This document shows, piece by piece, positions 34,072 to 41,998 of a stretch of 49,444 bases of DNA. The stretch covers positions 1 to 49,444 of the forward strand of contig OMXX01000040.1 in NCBI GenBank assembly GCA_900315105.1. The letters run 5' to 3'. The notes below the pieces were generated by a model. It made no database searches, had not been told where the DNA came from, and worked only from the letters and a program-made list of their open reading frames with translations. Made by a program: the position numbers and the translations under genes. Positions within the stretch are counted from its first letter, which is position 1, and every line of letters starts with the position of its first letter. The DNA comes from an uncultured Prevotellaceae bacterium. GTDB taxonomy: Bacteria; Bacteroidota; Bacteroidia; Bacteroidales; Bacteroidaceae.

Positions 34072-34482
34072 TGACAATAATTTTTCGCAAGGCTCAACAA
34101 GCCAAAGCAAGTTCCCAATCTTACCAATCTTTTACCAAGAGAAAGGCTCGCTTATGCGAATAATTATTTGGAAAGTAAATGAGCAATAAATTTTATCAGT
34201 AAATTAATTTAACGTGAGTTCGATGAATTCCTATATGGCAAACAGCAAGCTGTTTTTAACTGACAATAATTACCAATCTTACCAATCTTCAACCAGTAAT
34301 TATCATTATTGTCAGTTCAGCATCGGAGATGCGTTTGCCATGAATTCGTCGAACTGAGGTTAATTTACTGGTTTATTTTACTTATAATTTACTTTCCACA
34401 TCAGGGCGCAAGCCCAGTTTCTTATTGGATTAAGATTGGGAACTTGCTTTGGCTTGTTGAGTCTTGCGAAAAATTATTGTCA
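34072..34482. repeat. Palindrome of about 410 bases
   Basis: The outer arms (34072-34123 and 34431-34482) match at 51 of 52 positions in inverted orientation. An inner pair (near 34236-34272 and 34300-34340) shares GGCAAAC and AACTGACAATAAT. The bases between outer and inner arms are also recognisably complementary (GGAAAGTAAAT against ATTTACTTTCC), so the whole forms one imperfect palindrome centred near 34285. A further partial copy follows to about 34510. It fills most of the gap 34048-34721; an 89-codon frame across it is not a gene. Confidence 0.8.
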
Positions 34483-34610
34483 GTTAAAAGCAGCCTGCTG
34501 CTTGTCAATTGTTTGCTTTGGCTCACGTTAGTTTTTTTCGTGAATTTCGTGTTCAAAAAAAGAGGGTTCTTACGTTAATTACGTTAAAAAGGAAAATAAA
34601 TGGCGGAAAA

Positions 34611-34642
34611 TTTGTTCATGTCGTATTTTTTGTGTAAATTTG
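34611..34642 (+). promoter_or_regulatory. Promoter of pnp
   Basis: TTTG (34611-34614), 20-base spacer, TAAATTTG (34635-34642). It gives a leader of about 70 bases. Confidence 0.7.
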
Positions 34643-34721
34643 CACGGATTTATTTTTGAGTACGGAAAATGTCCGTGCTTTTGATGTATAATTAAGACAA
34701 TAAAAATTTTTTTTCATTACG

Positions 34722-37013
34722 ATGAACGTAATTTCAAAGACAGTCTCTCTTCCTGATGGTCGTCAGATCACCATTGAGACCGGTAAGCTCGCAAAGCAGG
34801 CTGATGGTTCATGTACCCTGAAGATGGGTAACACAGTACTCCTCGCTACTGTTTGCGCAGCAAAAGATGCAGTTCCTGGAACAGATTTCATGCCACTGCA
34901 GGTTGAGTATCGCGAGCAGTACGCTGCTGCAGGTCGTTTCCCTGGTGGCTTCACAAAGCGTGAGGGCAAGGCAAGTGATGAGGAAATCCTCACATGCCGT
35001 CTTGTTGACCGCGCACTTCGTCCACTGTTCCCAAGCGATTTCCACGCAGAGGTTTATGTTAATGTTCTCCTCTTCTCTGCTGACGGCGTAGATCAGCCTG
35101 ATGCACTTGCAGGTTTCGCTGCTTCATGTGCACTGGCATGTTCAGATATTCCATTTGAGTGCCCAATCTCTGAGGTACGTGTAGCTCGCATCAATGGCGA
35201 GTTTGTTATCAACCCAACCTTTGAGCAGATGAAGGAGGCAGATATGGACCTTATGGTAGGTGCTACTGCTGACAACATCATGATGGTTGAGGGTGAGATG
35301 AAGGAGGTTCAGGAGGCTGACCTTCTCAATGCCCTTAAGGCTGCACACGCTGCTATCAAGCCTATGTGTGAGCTCCAGAACGAGCTTATGAAGGAACTTG
35401 GTACTGACAAGAAGCGTGAGTACTGCCACGAGGTTAACGACGATGAGCTCAAGGAGCAGGTTAGAACCGAGTGCTACCAGAAGGCTTACGACGTTGTTAA
35501 GCAGGCTCTTGAGAAGCACGCTCGTGCAGAGGCTTTCGAGGCTATCATCACAGAGTTCAAGGAGAAGTATGCTGCTGCTCACACAGACCTCACAGAGGAT
35601 GAGCTTGAGGAGAAGAATACTCTCGCTGACAAATACTATCACGATGTAGAGAAGGACGCTATGCGTCGTTGTATCCTTGACGAGGGTGTTCGTCTTGACG
35701 GTCGTAAGACTGACGAGATCCGTCCTATCTGGTGCGAGGTTTCTCCACTCCCAATGCCTCACGGTTCTTCTATCTTCACTCGTGGTGAGACACAGTCTCT
35801 CACAACTTGTACCCTCGGTACAAAGCTTGACGAGAAGATGGTTGACGGTGCTCTCGAGAAGTACTACATGAAGTTCCTCCTCCACTATAACTTCCCTCCA
35901 TTCTGTACAGGTGAGGCTAAGGCTCAGCGCGGCGTAGGTCGTCGTGAGATTGGTCACGGTCACCTTGCATGGCGTGGTTTGAAGGGTCAGATTCCAGAGG
36001 ACTTCCCTTACACAGTACGTGTAGTATCTCAGATTCTTGAGTCAAACGGTTCTTCTTCAATGGCTACTGTATGTGCCGGTACTCTTGCTCTTATGGATGC
36101 AGGTGTTCCAATGAAGAAGCCAGTTTCAGGTATCGCAATGGGTCTTATCAAGAACCCAGGTGAGGATAAGTACGCAGTTCTTTCTGATATCCTTGGTGAT
36201 GAGGATCACCTTGGCGATATGGACTTCAAGACAACAGGTACAAAGGACGGTCTTACAGCTACTCAGATGGATATCAAGTGTGACGGTCTGTCATACGAGA
36301 TTCTTGAGAAGGCTCTTGCACAGGCAAAGGCTGGTCGTGAGCACATCCTCGGATGTATCACTAACACAATCGCTGAGCCACGTAAGGAGCTTAAGCCACA
36401 GGTTCCACGTATCGTTGAGATTGAGATTCCTAAGGAGTTCATCGGTGCTGTTATCGGTCCTGGCGGTAAGATTATCCAGCAGATGCAGGAGGAGACAGGT
36501 GCTACTATCACTATCGACGAGGTTGACGGTGTAGGTAAGGTACAGGTTTCAGCTCCAAACAAGGAGTCTATCGATGCTGCTCTCTCTAAGATCAAGGGTA
36601 TCGTAGCAATCCCAGAGGTTGGTGAGGTTTATGAGGGTACAGTCCGTTCTATCATGCCTTACGGATGTTTCGTTGAGATTCTCCCAGGTAAGGATGGTTT
36701 GCTCCATATCTCAGAGATTGACTGGAAGCGTCTTGAGACAGTAGAAGAGGCAGGTATCAAGGAGGGTGACAAGATTACCGTTAAGCTCCTCGAAATCGAC
36801 CCTAAGACTGGTAAGTACAAGCTCTCTCATCGTGTACTCGTAGAGAAGCCAGCTGACTATGTTGAGCGTGAGCGTCGTCCACGTCCAGAGCGTGGTGAGC
36901 GTCGTCCACGTCCAGAGCGCGGCGAGCGTCGTCCACGTCCAGAGCGTCGTAATGAGAATCATGAGGCTCACGAGCCAAAGGATTTCAATGACTCTCTTGA
37001 TCACGAAATGTAA
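34722..37013 (+). CDS. pnp: Polynucleotide phosphorylase
   Basis: 763 residues. Two RNase PH domains (about 10-230 and 330-550), a KH domain ([20 protein letters not shown]) and an S1 domain ([20 protein letters not shown]). It degrades RNA from the 3' end using phosphate and belongs to the RNA turnover machinery. After S1 comes an Arg/Pro-rich tail with three copies of RRPRPERGE, encoded by nearly identical 27-base units at 36873-36950. Codon use is extremely biased (GAG, AAG, CGT, CTC/CTT), as expected for a highly expressed gene; this creates a long empty frame on the other strand. Confidence 0.96.
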   Translation: MNVISKTVSLPDGRQITIETGKLAKQADGSCTLKMGNTVLLATVCAAKDAVPGTDFMPLQVEYREQYAAAGRFPGGFTKREGKASDEEILTCRLVDRALRPLFPSDFHAEVYVNVLLFSADGVDQPDALAGFAASCALACSDIPFECPISEVRVARINGEFVINPTFEQMKEADMDLMVGATADNIMMVEGEMKEVQEADLLNALKAAHAAIKPMCELQNELMKELGTDKKREYCHEVNDDELKEQVRTECYQKAYDVVKQALEKHARAEAFEAIITEFKEKYAAAHTDLTEDELEEKNTLADKYYHDVEKDAMRRCILDEGVRLDGRKTDEIRPIWCEVSPLPMPHGSSIFTRGETQSLTTCTLGTKLDEKMVDGALEKYYMKFLLHYNFPPFCTGEAKAQRGVGRREIGHGHLAWRGLKGQIPEDFPYTVRVVSQILESNGSSSMATVCAGTLALMDAGVPMKKPVSGIAMGLIKNPGEDKYAVLSDILGDEDHLGDMDFKTTGTKDGLTATQMDIKCDGLSYEILEKALAQAKAGREHILGCITNTIAEPRKELKPQVPRIVEIEIPKEFIGAVIGPGGKIIQQMQEETGATITIDEVDGVGKVQVSAPNKESIDAALSKIKGIVAIPEVGEVYEGTVRSIMPYGCFVEILPGKDGLLHISEIDWKRLETVEEAGIKEGDKITVKLLEIDPKTGKYKLSHRVLVEKPADYVERERRPRPERGERRPRPERGERRPRPERRNENHEAHEPKDFNDSLDHEM

Positions 37014-37037
37014 TATAGATAACATGAATTAATATGT

Positions 37038-37072
37038 GGAGGATGTGCCTATGCACATCCTCCTTGTTTTTT
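37038..37072 (+). terminator. Intrinsic terminator of pnp
   Basis: A perfect 11-bp stem GGAGGATGTGC / GCACATCCTCC with a 4-base loop, followed by TTGTTTTTT. Confidence 0.9.
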
Positions 37073-37160
37073 CTGTATAAATGTGAGGATTGATTTGTTT
37101 GTTATGACTCGGACAAATACCATATTTATGGGATTGTATGCGTTAATCATCTCAAAATGC

Positions 37161-37191
37161 TTTGTTTCCTCAGTATTATTTCGTATCTTTG
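37161..37191 (+). promoter_or_regulatory. Promoter of sufS operon
   Basis: TTTG (37161-37164), a 19-base spacer and TATCTTTG (37184-37191). The start codon at 37210 follows 18 bases later. Confidence 0.7.
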
Positions 37192-37209
37192 CATCCTAAA
37201 ATTAGACAA

Positions 37210-38430
37210 ATGGCTAAATACGATATAAATAAGGTAAGGGAAGATTTTCCTATTCTCTCACGTGAGGTTTATGGAAAGCCTCTCGTATATCTTGATAATG
37301 GTGCTACGACACAGAAACCTCTCTGTGTGCTCGATGCTATGCGTGAGGAGTATCTCAACGTAAATGCGAATGTGCATCGTGGAGTTCACTATCTCTCACA
37401 GCAGGCAACTGATCTTCATGAGGCTGCCCGTGAGAAGGTGCGCCAATTCATCAATGCAGAGAAGACTTCGGAGATAATCTTCACGCGCGGAACTACAGAG
37501 TCAATGAACCTTGTGGCAAGTTCCTTCTGTGACGGTTTCCTGAAAGAGGGAGATGAGGTGGTGATTTCAACTATGGAGCACCATTCCAATATCGTGCCTT
37601 GGCAGTTGCAGGCTTTGAAGAAGGGTATCGTACTTCGTGTCATCCCTATGAGCGATGAGGGTGTGCTTGATATGTCTGCTTTCGAAGGGTTGCTTTCAGA
37701 GAAGACAAAGCTCGTGAGCGTGGCTCATGTCAGTAATGTGCTCGGTACTGTTAATCCTGTAAAGGAAATCATAAGAAAGGCACATGAGCGTGATATTCCT
37801 GTTCTTATAGACGGAGCTCAGAGTGCTCCTCATATTGCCATTGATGTTCAGGATATGGATTGCGATTTCTTCGCATTCTCCGGACATAAGATGTATGGTC
37901 CTACAGGTATAGGTGTGCTTTATGGCAAGGAGGAATGGCTTGAGAAGATGCCACCTTATCAGGGTGGCGGAGAGATGATAGGTACTGTGTCCTTCGAGAA
38001 GACAACATACGCAGACCTTCCTTTCAAGTTCGAGGCAGGAACCCCTGACTATGTGGCAACACATGGCTTGGCACGTGCCATAGACTATATGCTCAATCTT
38101 GGTATTGACAATATAACTGCCCATGAGCAGGAACTCACCAAGTATGCTATGGAGAAGATGCAGGCTATTGAGAATATGCGAATATTCGGTACTGCTCCGG
38201 AAAAGGATGCAGTTATCAGTTTCCTTGTTGGGGACATTCACCACCTTGACATGGGAACATTACTTGACCGTCTTGGTATTGCTGTTCGCACAGGACATCA
38301 TTGTGCAGAGCCTCTTATGCACAGACTCGGTATTCAAGGTACGGTTCGTGCATCCTTTGCTCTCTACAATACGAAGGAAGAAATTGATACTCTCGTTGCA
38401 GGAATAGAACGTGTAAGTAAGATGTTCTGA
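37210..38430 (+). CDS. sufS: SufS-type cysteine desulfurase
   Basis: 406 residues, a class V aminotransferase fold. The PLP lysine is in FAFSGHKMYGPTG and the catalytic Cys in RTGHHCAEPLM near residue 362; DNGATTQKP opens the protein. It takes sulfur from cysteine for iron-sulfur cluster assembly. No sufB, sufC, sufD or sufE is near, so sufS stands outside the usual operon in this region. The start at 37210 is fixed by the promoter. Its stop overlaps the next start by one base (TGATG). Confidence 0.93.
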   Translation: MAKYDINKVREDFPILSREVYGKPLVYLDNGATTQKPLCVLDAMREEYLNVNANVHRGVHYLSQQATDLHEAAREKVRQFINAEKTSEIIFTRGTTESMNLVASSFCDGFLKEGDEVVISTMEHHSNIVPWQLQALKKGIVLRVIPMSDEGVLDMSAFEGLLSEKTKLVSVAHVSNVLGTVNPVKEIIRKAHERDIPVLIDGAQSAPHIAIDVQDMDCDFFAFSGHKMYGPTGIGVLYGKEEWLEKMPPYQGGGEMIGTVSFEKTTYADLPFKFEAGTPDYVATHGLARAIDYMLNLGIDNITAHEQELTKYAMEKMQAIENMRIFGTAPEKDAVISFLVGDIHHLDMGTLLDRLGIAVRTGHHCAEPLMHRLGIQGTVRASFALYNTKEEIDTLVAGIERVSKMF

Positions 38431-38969
38431 TGGAGAAGCTTAGGACGATAGAGATGAATCGCCTTTCCGTGGAGGAATTTCATGAGGCGAAGAAGATGCC
38501 GCTTGTTGTGGTTCTTGATGATGTGCGTTCTCTGTATAATGTGGGTAGCGTTTTCCGAACTGCCGATGCTTTTCGCGTTCAGGCAATATACCTTTGCGGC
38601 ATAACGGCAACACCAGACGGAACTCTGAAAGCCCAACAGGAGATTCATAAGACTGCTCTTGGTGCAGAGGAAAGTGTGGAGTGGAAATACTTTGCCAATG
38701 CCCTTGAGGCTGTTAGGGAACTGAAGGCAAGAGGATATAAGGTTCTTGCCGTTGAACAATGTCACGGCTCTACCATGCTTCAGAACTATGCTATAGACAA
38801 TCAGCCATCAGCCGTTGTTCTCGGCAATGAGGTTAAGGGCGTTCATCAGGAGGTTATTGACGAATGTGACGGATGTCTTGAAATTCCTCAGTTTGGAACA
38901 AAGCATTCACTTAATGTTTCCACAACGGCAGGTATTATTATCTGGAAGTTTGCAGAGGAAACTCTCTAA
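38430..38969 (+). CDS. TrmH/SpoU family RNA methyltransferase
   Basis: 179 residues, only the SPOUT catalytic domain. Motif 1 NVGSVFRTADAF, motif 2 VVLGNEVKGVHQEV and motif 3 HSLNVSTTAGI form the knotted SAM site. It would 2'-O-methylate a ribose in tRNA or rRNA; the target is not clear because the N-terminal RNA-binding domain of RlmB-type enzymes is absent. It is translationally coupled to sufS and is followed after 4 bases by the GNAT gene. Confidence 0.88.
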   Translation: MEKLRTIEMNRLSVEEFHEAKKMPLVVVLDDVRSLYNVGSVFRTADAFRVQAIYLCGITATPDGTLKAQQEIHKTALGAEESVEWKYFANALEAVRELKARGYKVLAVEQCHGSTMLQNYAIDNQPSAVVLGNEVKGVHQEVIDECDGCLEIPQFGTKHSLNVSTTAGIIIWKFAEETL

Positions 38970-38973
38970 GGCC

Positions 38974-39465
38974 ATGAATTATAGATTAGCAACTATCGAT
39001 GATTTTCAGGAAATCATCGGTATATATCGTTCTGCCATTGATACTATGAATGCTAATGGTATCATGCAATGGGATGAAATCTATCCCACGCCAGATGATA
39101 TCCGTAAGGATATTGATACACAAGAGATGTATGTCGGTTTGAAGGATTCTCGAATATGTGTAGTCTATACTCTTAATAAGGAGTCTGATACTCAGTATCA
39201 GAATGCTTCATGGGATGGTGGTATAAACTATATCGTTGTACATCGTCTCTGTGTGGCTCCAGAATTTCAGCATCAGCATATTGCGAGAGATACCATGCAA
39301 CATATCCATAATGAGTGTAGAGAATATGGCATCAAGGCTGTGCGTCTTGATGCTTTCACAGAGAATCCATACGCTCTCGCACTATATGAGAACTTAGGAT
39401 ACCAGAAACGTGGGGAGGCTGTATGGCGTAAGGGTAAGTTCTATCTTTATGAACTTATTCTTTGA
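38974..39465 (+). CDS. GNAT family N-acetyltransferase
   Basis: 163 residues. The acetyl-CoA-binding region is HRLCVAPEFQHQHIARDTMQ near residue 95 (an R/Q-x-x-G/A-like loop, here QHQHIA), followed by VRLDAFTENPYALALYENLG, the typical C-terminal GNAT helix and strand. The substrate is unknown. The start at 38974, just after the methyltransferase stop, is preferred to one 53 codons upstream that would overlap it. Confidence 0.85.
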   Translation: MNYRLATIDDFQEIIGIYRSAIDTMNANGIMQWDEIYPTPDDIRKDIDTQEMYVGLKDSRICVVYTLNKESDTQYQNASWDGGINYIVVHRLCVAPEFQHQHIARDTMQHIHNECREYGIKAVRLDAFTENPYALALYENLGYQKRGEAVWRKGKFYLYELIL

Positions 39466-39483
39466 TTGTTTAAATTCCGAAGT

Positions 39484-39527
39484 AACTCCAATTCTACTCC
39501 AATTCAAGTCCTATTGGAAATAGGAGT
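39484..39527. repeat. Short 11-base-period array
   Basis: TAACTCCAATT CTACTCCAATT CAAGTCCTATT, then GGAAATAGGAG, which is the inverse type of the third unit. It directly adjoins the duplicated galM end. Confidence 0.55.
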
Positions 39528-39529
39528 TT

Positions 39530-39688
39530 CAGTCGAAATGGAATATGGTAGTGCTTCTAAACGTTTCACCAGGCCTTAGAATTGTAGAAGGCCATTGTGG
39601 GTTATTTGGTGAATCGGGGAAATGCATAGTTTCGAAACATACAGCATTTCTGTGATTTGCGGTTTTGCCCGTTATTGCTTGTTGCATT
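39530..39688 (-). pseudogene. Duplicated 3' end of galM
   Basis: On the minus strand a 52-codon frame ends with the same residues as the intact GalM (NAVCFETMHFPDSP through STTIFHFD) and has its own stop (TGA, where galM has TAA). The DNA at 39533-39658 matches 44061-44186 at 122 of 126 positions with no gaps. Upstream of this the identity falls abruptly, though GK-T-A-N-H-R-N still aligns with GKPHNRRN. No N-terminal GalM part is present. It is therefore a remnant or duplicated end, in the same orientation as galM, with the two DUF3857 genes in between. Confidence 0.85.
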
Positions 39689-39798
39689 ATAAATAAGGAA
39701 ATAATAGGGAAAAACGCAAAAAAAAGATGGATTGATTGAGAATATCATAAATAATCTAATAATTTTTTCTATTTTTTTAGTTTTTTTTAGCAATAAAT

Positions 39799-39829
39799 TT
39801 TGTCGGTTCGGTTTTTAATTGTAACTTTA
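39799..39829 (+). promoter_or_regulatory. Promoter of the DUF3857 pair
   Basis: TTTG (39799-39802), 19-base spacer, TAACTTTA (39822-39829; last base off consensus). Transcription would start about where the tandem repeat begins, giving a leader of roughly 170 bases. Confidence 0.5.
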
Positions 39830-39830
39830 C

Positions 39831-39949
39831 ACTCGAAAACCTAATATGGACACCATTCTGCGAATGATAAGTCCTGTTTTCATCGTGTGAAAATCCACTC
39901 GAAAACCTAATATGGACACCATTCTGCGAATGACAAGTCCAGTTTTCAT
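39831..39949 (+). repeat. Tandem duplication in the leader of the DUF3857 operon
   Basis: Two 53-base copies (39831-39883 and 39897-39949) are 51/53 identical and 66 bases apart. Each begins ACTCGAAAACCTAATATGG and ends GTTTTCAT. They lie between the promoter and the first gene. Confidence 0.85.
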
Positions 39950-40006
39950 TAAGCTAAACAATAATAATAGACGAATAATAATTTAATCAAAAAACAAAAA
40001 AAGGTG

Positions 40007-41989
40007 ATGAGAAAACGTTTGTTCTTTATGCTCACTCTGTTTGCAATGTGCTCTTTGGCCTTCGGACAGAAGAAATTTTCCAAGATTACAGCAGCTGACT
40101 TTGCTACTCCTTCGGAGGCTGCAGATTCTTCAGTTGATGCAGTGTATATCTATGACATTGGTGAGACCCGTGTTACAGCTAATACTGGGCATTTTAATAT
40201 CGAGACACAAGTCAAGGTACGTATGCAGATTGTAACTGAAAAAGGAAAGGAGTATGCCAACCAAGCAATAGTATATTATTATAATCCCAAGGGGGCTCAG
40301 TCAGATAATGACAAAATATTAGAACTTTCGGCTGCTTCATATAATCTAGTTGACGGTAAGGTCGTAAAGAGTTCCTTGTCAAGTAAGTACGAGTTCAAGG
40401 AACAGTTGGATGATCATCGTATGCGTCTGAAATTCTCTATTCCAGAGGTAAAGGTTGGTTCAATAATAGAATATAAATATACGAGAGTAAGTCCAAGGTA
40501 TTCAGATATTCCATCATGGTATTTCCAACATTCTGAACCAGTTAGATATAGTTTCTATTCTGCTGCATTCCCTGAGTGGTTCAAATATCATGTGGAAGCT
40601 CGTGGTTATTCTCCTTTGAAAGGAAAGCAGGATAACACTACTATTATGGTAGGAACTTCATTGCTTAAGGCTGATAGATATATTTTCGAGGCAGAGAATC
40701 TTCGTGCCTTAAAGAATGAGCAGTTCATCTATTGTGAGGATGATTATGCACAGCGTGTAGATTTTGAGCTTAGGGGAGTAGCTGTTCCTGGAGAAATATA
40801 TAAGGACTATGCTCAAACGTGGGATAATGTTCGTGAATTCCTTCAAAATGAATATGAGATGGGATCACGTCTGAAGGTTCAGAATCCGTACGCAGAGGAG
40901 ATGAAGTCACTCGATCTTGAGGGAAAACCTATAAGTGTAAAGGCTTCACGTATCTTCGCATTGCTCAAGAGCAAACTGAAGTGGAACAAGGAGTATAAGC
41001 TGTATTGTAAGAATCCGCAGAGAATTCTGAAGGAGGGTAAAGGTTCTAACATAGAACTTAACTATATCTATATGGCTATGCTCAGAGACGCAGGTATTTC
41101 TTCTACTCCAATGCTTATCAGACGCCGTTCAAGAGGTCGTCTGCCATTGACCTATGCAAGTATCGACAAACTGAGTACTTTTATTGTTGCCATAGTTGAC
41201 GAGAATGACGCATTACTATTTGCTGATTGTTCTGCAGATTATGGTGATGTGAACGTATTGCCGGCTGACTTGATGGCTGAGGGTATACTCTATGACCCAA
41301 ACATAACAAAGACTCCTAATAATGGCGCAACACGTGGAGGTGCGATCTTCGACCTTTCAGAGATAAGGGGAAATTCCACAAATAGCCGTATCAATTGTGT
41401 TGTAACTCCTGATGGACAGTTGGCAGGACAGAGAATCAATACCCATATCGGTTATAATGCATTGTCTTATAAGAATGCCTATCACGAGAAGGAGGATAGT
41501 CTTGCCCTGATTGAGAAAATAGAGAAGAACCTAGAGTGTAAGCTTTCTTCTTTCAGGGTAAGGAATGCCGAAGGAGTAGGTCGTGCAGTTGAAGAGAGAA
41601 TACGTTTCTCTAAGGAGAGTGTTGTTGACGGTGACAGGATATACTTCAACCCAATTGTCTTTGCTGATGAGAAGACAAACTATTTCATTAAGGCTGATCG
41701 TGTGTTGCCTATAGAGTTCCCTGCTGCGCAGAACACAATAATCACTTCTGTTGTGACTATTCCTGAAGGATATGTCGTGGAAGAGATGCCAAAGCCAGAG
41801 ACAGTTACCCTGCCAGGCTATCTTGCTGTTACTATTTCCTTCGAGATGCAGGAAAATAATCTTGTGACAAAATATGAGAGTATTGTTGACAATACCTTTA
41901 TTCCTGCTACAGAGTATGCTAATCTTCAGGAATTCTGGAATAAGGTTCTGAAGATAAACTCCATGATGGTTTGTCTGAAGAAATCTTAA
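40007..41989 (+). CDS. DUF3857 transglutaminase-like exported protein, active Cys absent
   Basis: 660 residues from the ATG at 40007 (a GTG precedes it). A signal peptide (MRKRLFFMLTLFAMCSLAFG) leads into DUF3857 (about 40-290) and a transglutaminase-like core (about 300-440). Where the active site Cys is expected, the protein has GKGSNIELNYIYMAML, with Asn in place of Cys when aligned with its neighbour's GFGDCKALTNYMQALL. It is thus predicted to be non-catalytic, as in other known Cys-less members of the family. The rest is beta-rich and unassigned. It precedes a related gene by 9 bases. Confidence 0.8.
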   Translation: MRKRLFFMLTLFAMCSLAFGQKKFSKITAADFATPSEAADSSVDAVYIYDIGETRVTANTGHFNIETQVKVRMQIVTEKGKEYANQAIVYYYNPKGAQSDNDKILELSAASYNLVDGKVVKSSLSSKYEFKEQLDDHRMRLKFSIPEVKVGSIIEYKYTRVSPRYSDIPSWYFQHSEPVRYSFYSAAFPEWFKYHVEARGYSPLKGKQDNTTIMVGTSLLKADRYIFEAENLRALKNEQFIYCEDDYAQRVDFELRGVAVPGEIYKDYAQTWDNVREFLQNEYEMGSRLKVQNPYAEEMKSLDLEGKPISVKASRIFALLKSKLKWNKEYKLYCKNPQRILKEGKGSNIELNYIYMAMLRDAGISSTPMLIRRRSRGRLPLTYASIDKLSTFIVAIVDENDALLFADCSADYGDVNVLPADLMAEGILYDPNITKTPNNGATRGGAIFDLSEIRGNSTNSRINCVVTPDGQLAGQRINTHIGYNALSYKNAYHEKEDSLALIEKIEKNLECKLSSFRVRNAEGVGRAVEERIRFSKESVVDGDRIYFNPIVFADEKTNYFIKADRVLPIEFPAAQNTIITSVVTIPEGYVVEEMPKPETVTLPGYLAVTISFEMQENNLVTKYESIVDNTFIPATEYANLQEFWNKVLKINSMMVCLKKS

Positions 41990-41998
41990 CAATTTTCT

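Noticed and set aside
34309..34578. 89-codon frame after the second LRR gene
   Set aside because: It runs through the long palindrome and its sequence is determined by the repeat arms.
35142..35963. 273-codon frame opposite pnp
   Set aside because: It is in exact antisense to a conserved gene with extreme codon bias; GAG/AAG/CGT codons leave few stops on the other strand. The translation is Leu/Val/Ser-rich without domains.
39602..39793. 63-codon minus-strand frame over the galM remnant
   Set aside because: It is in a different frame from the galM-like residues and its upstream part is A/T-rich intergenic sequence.
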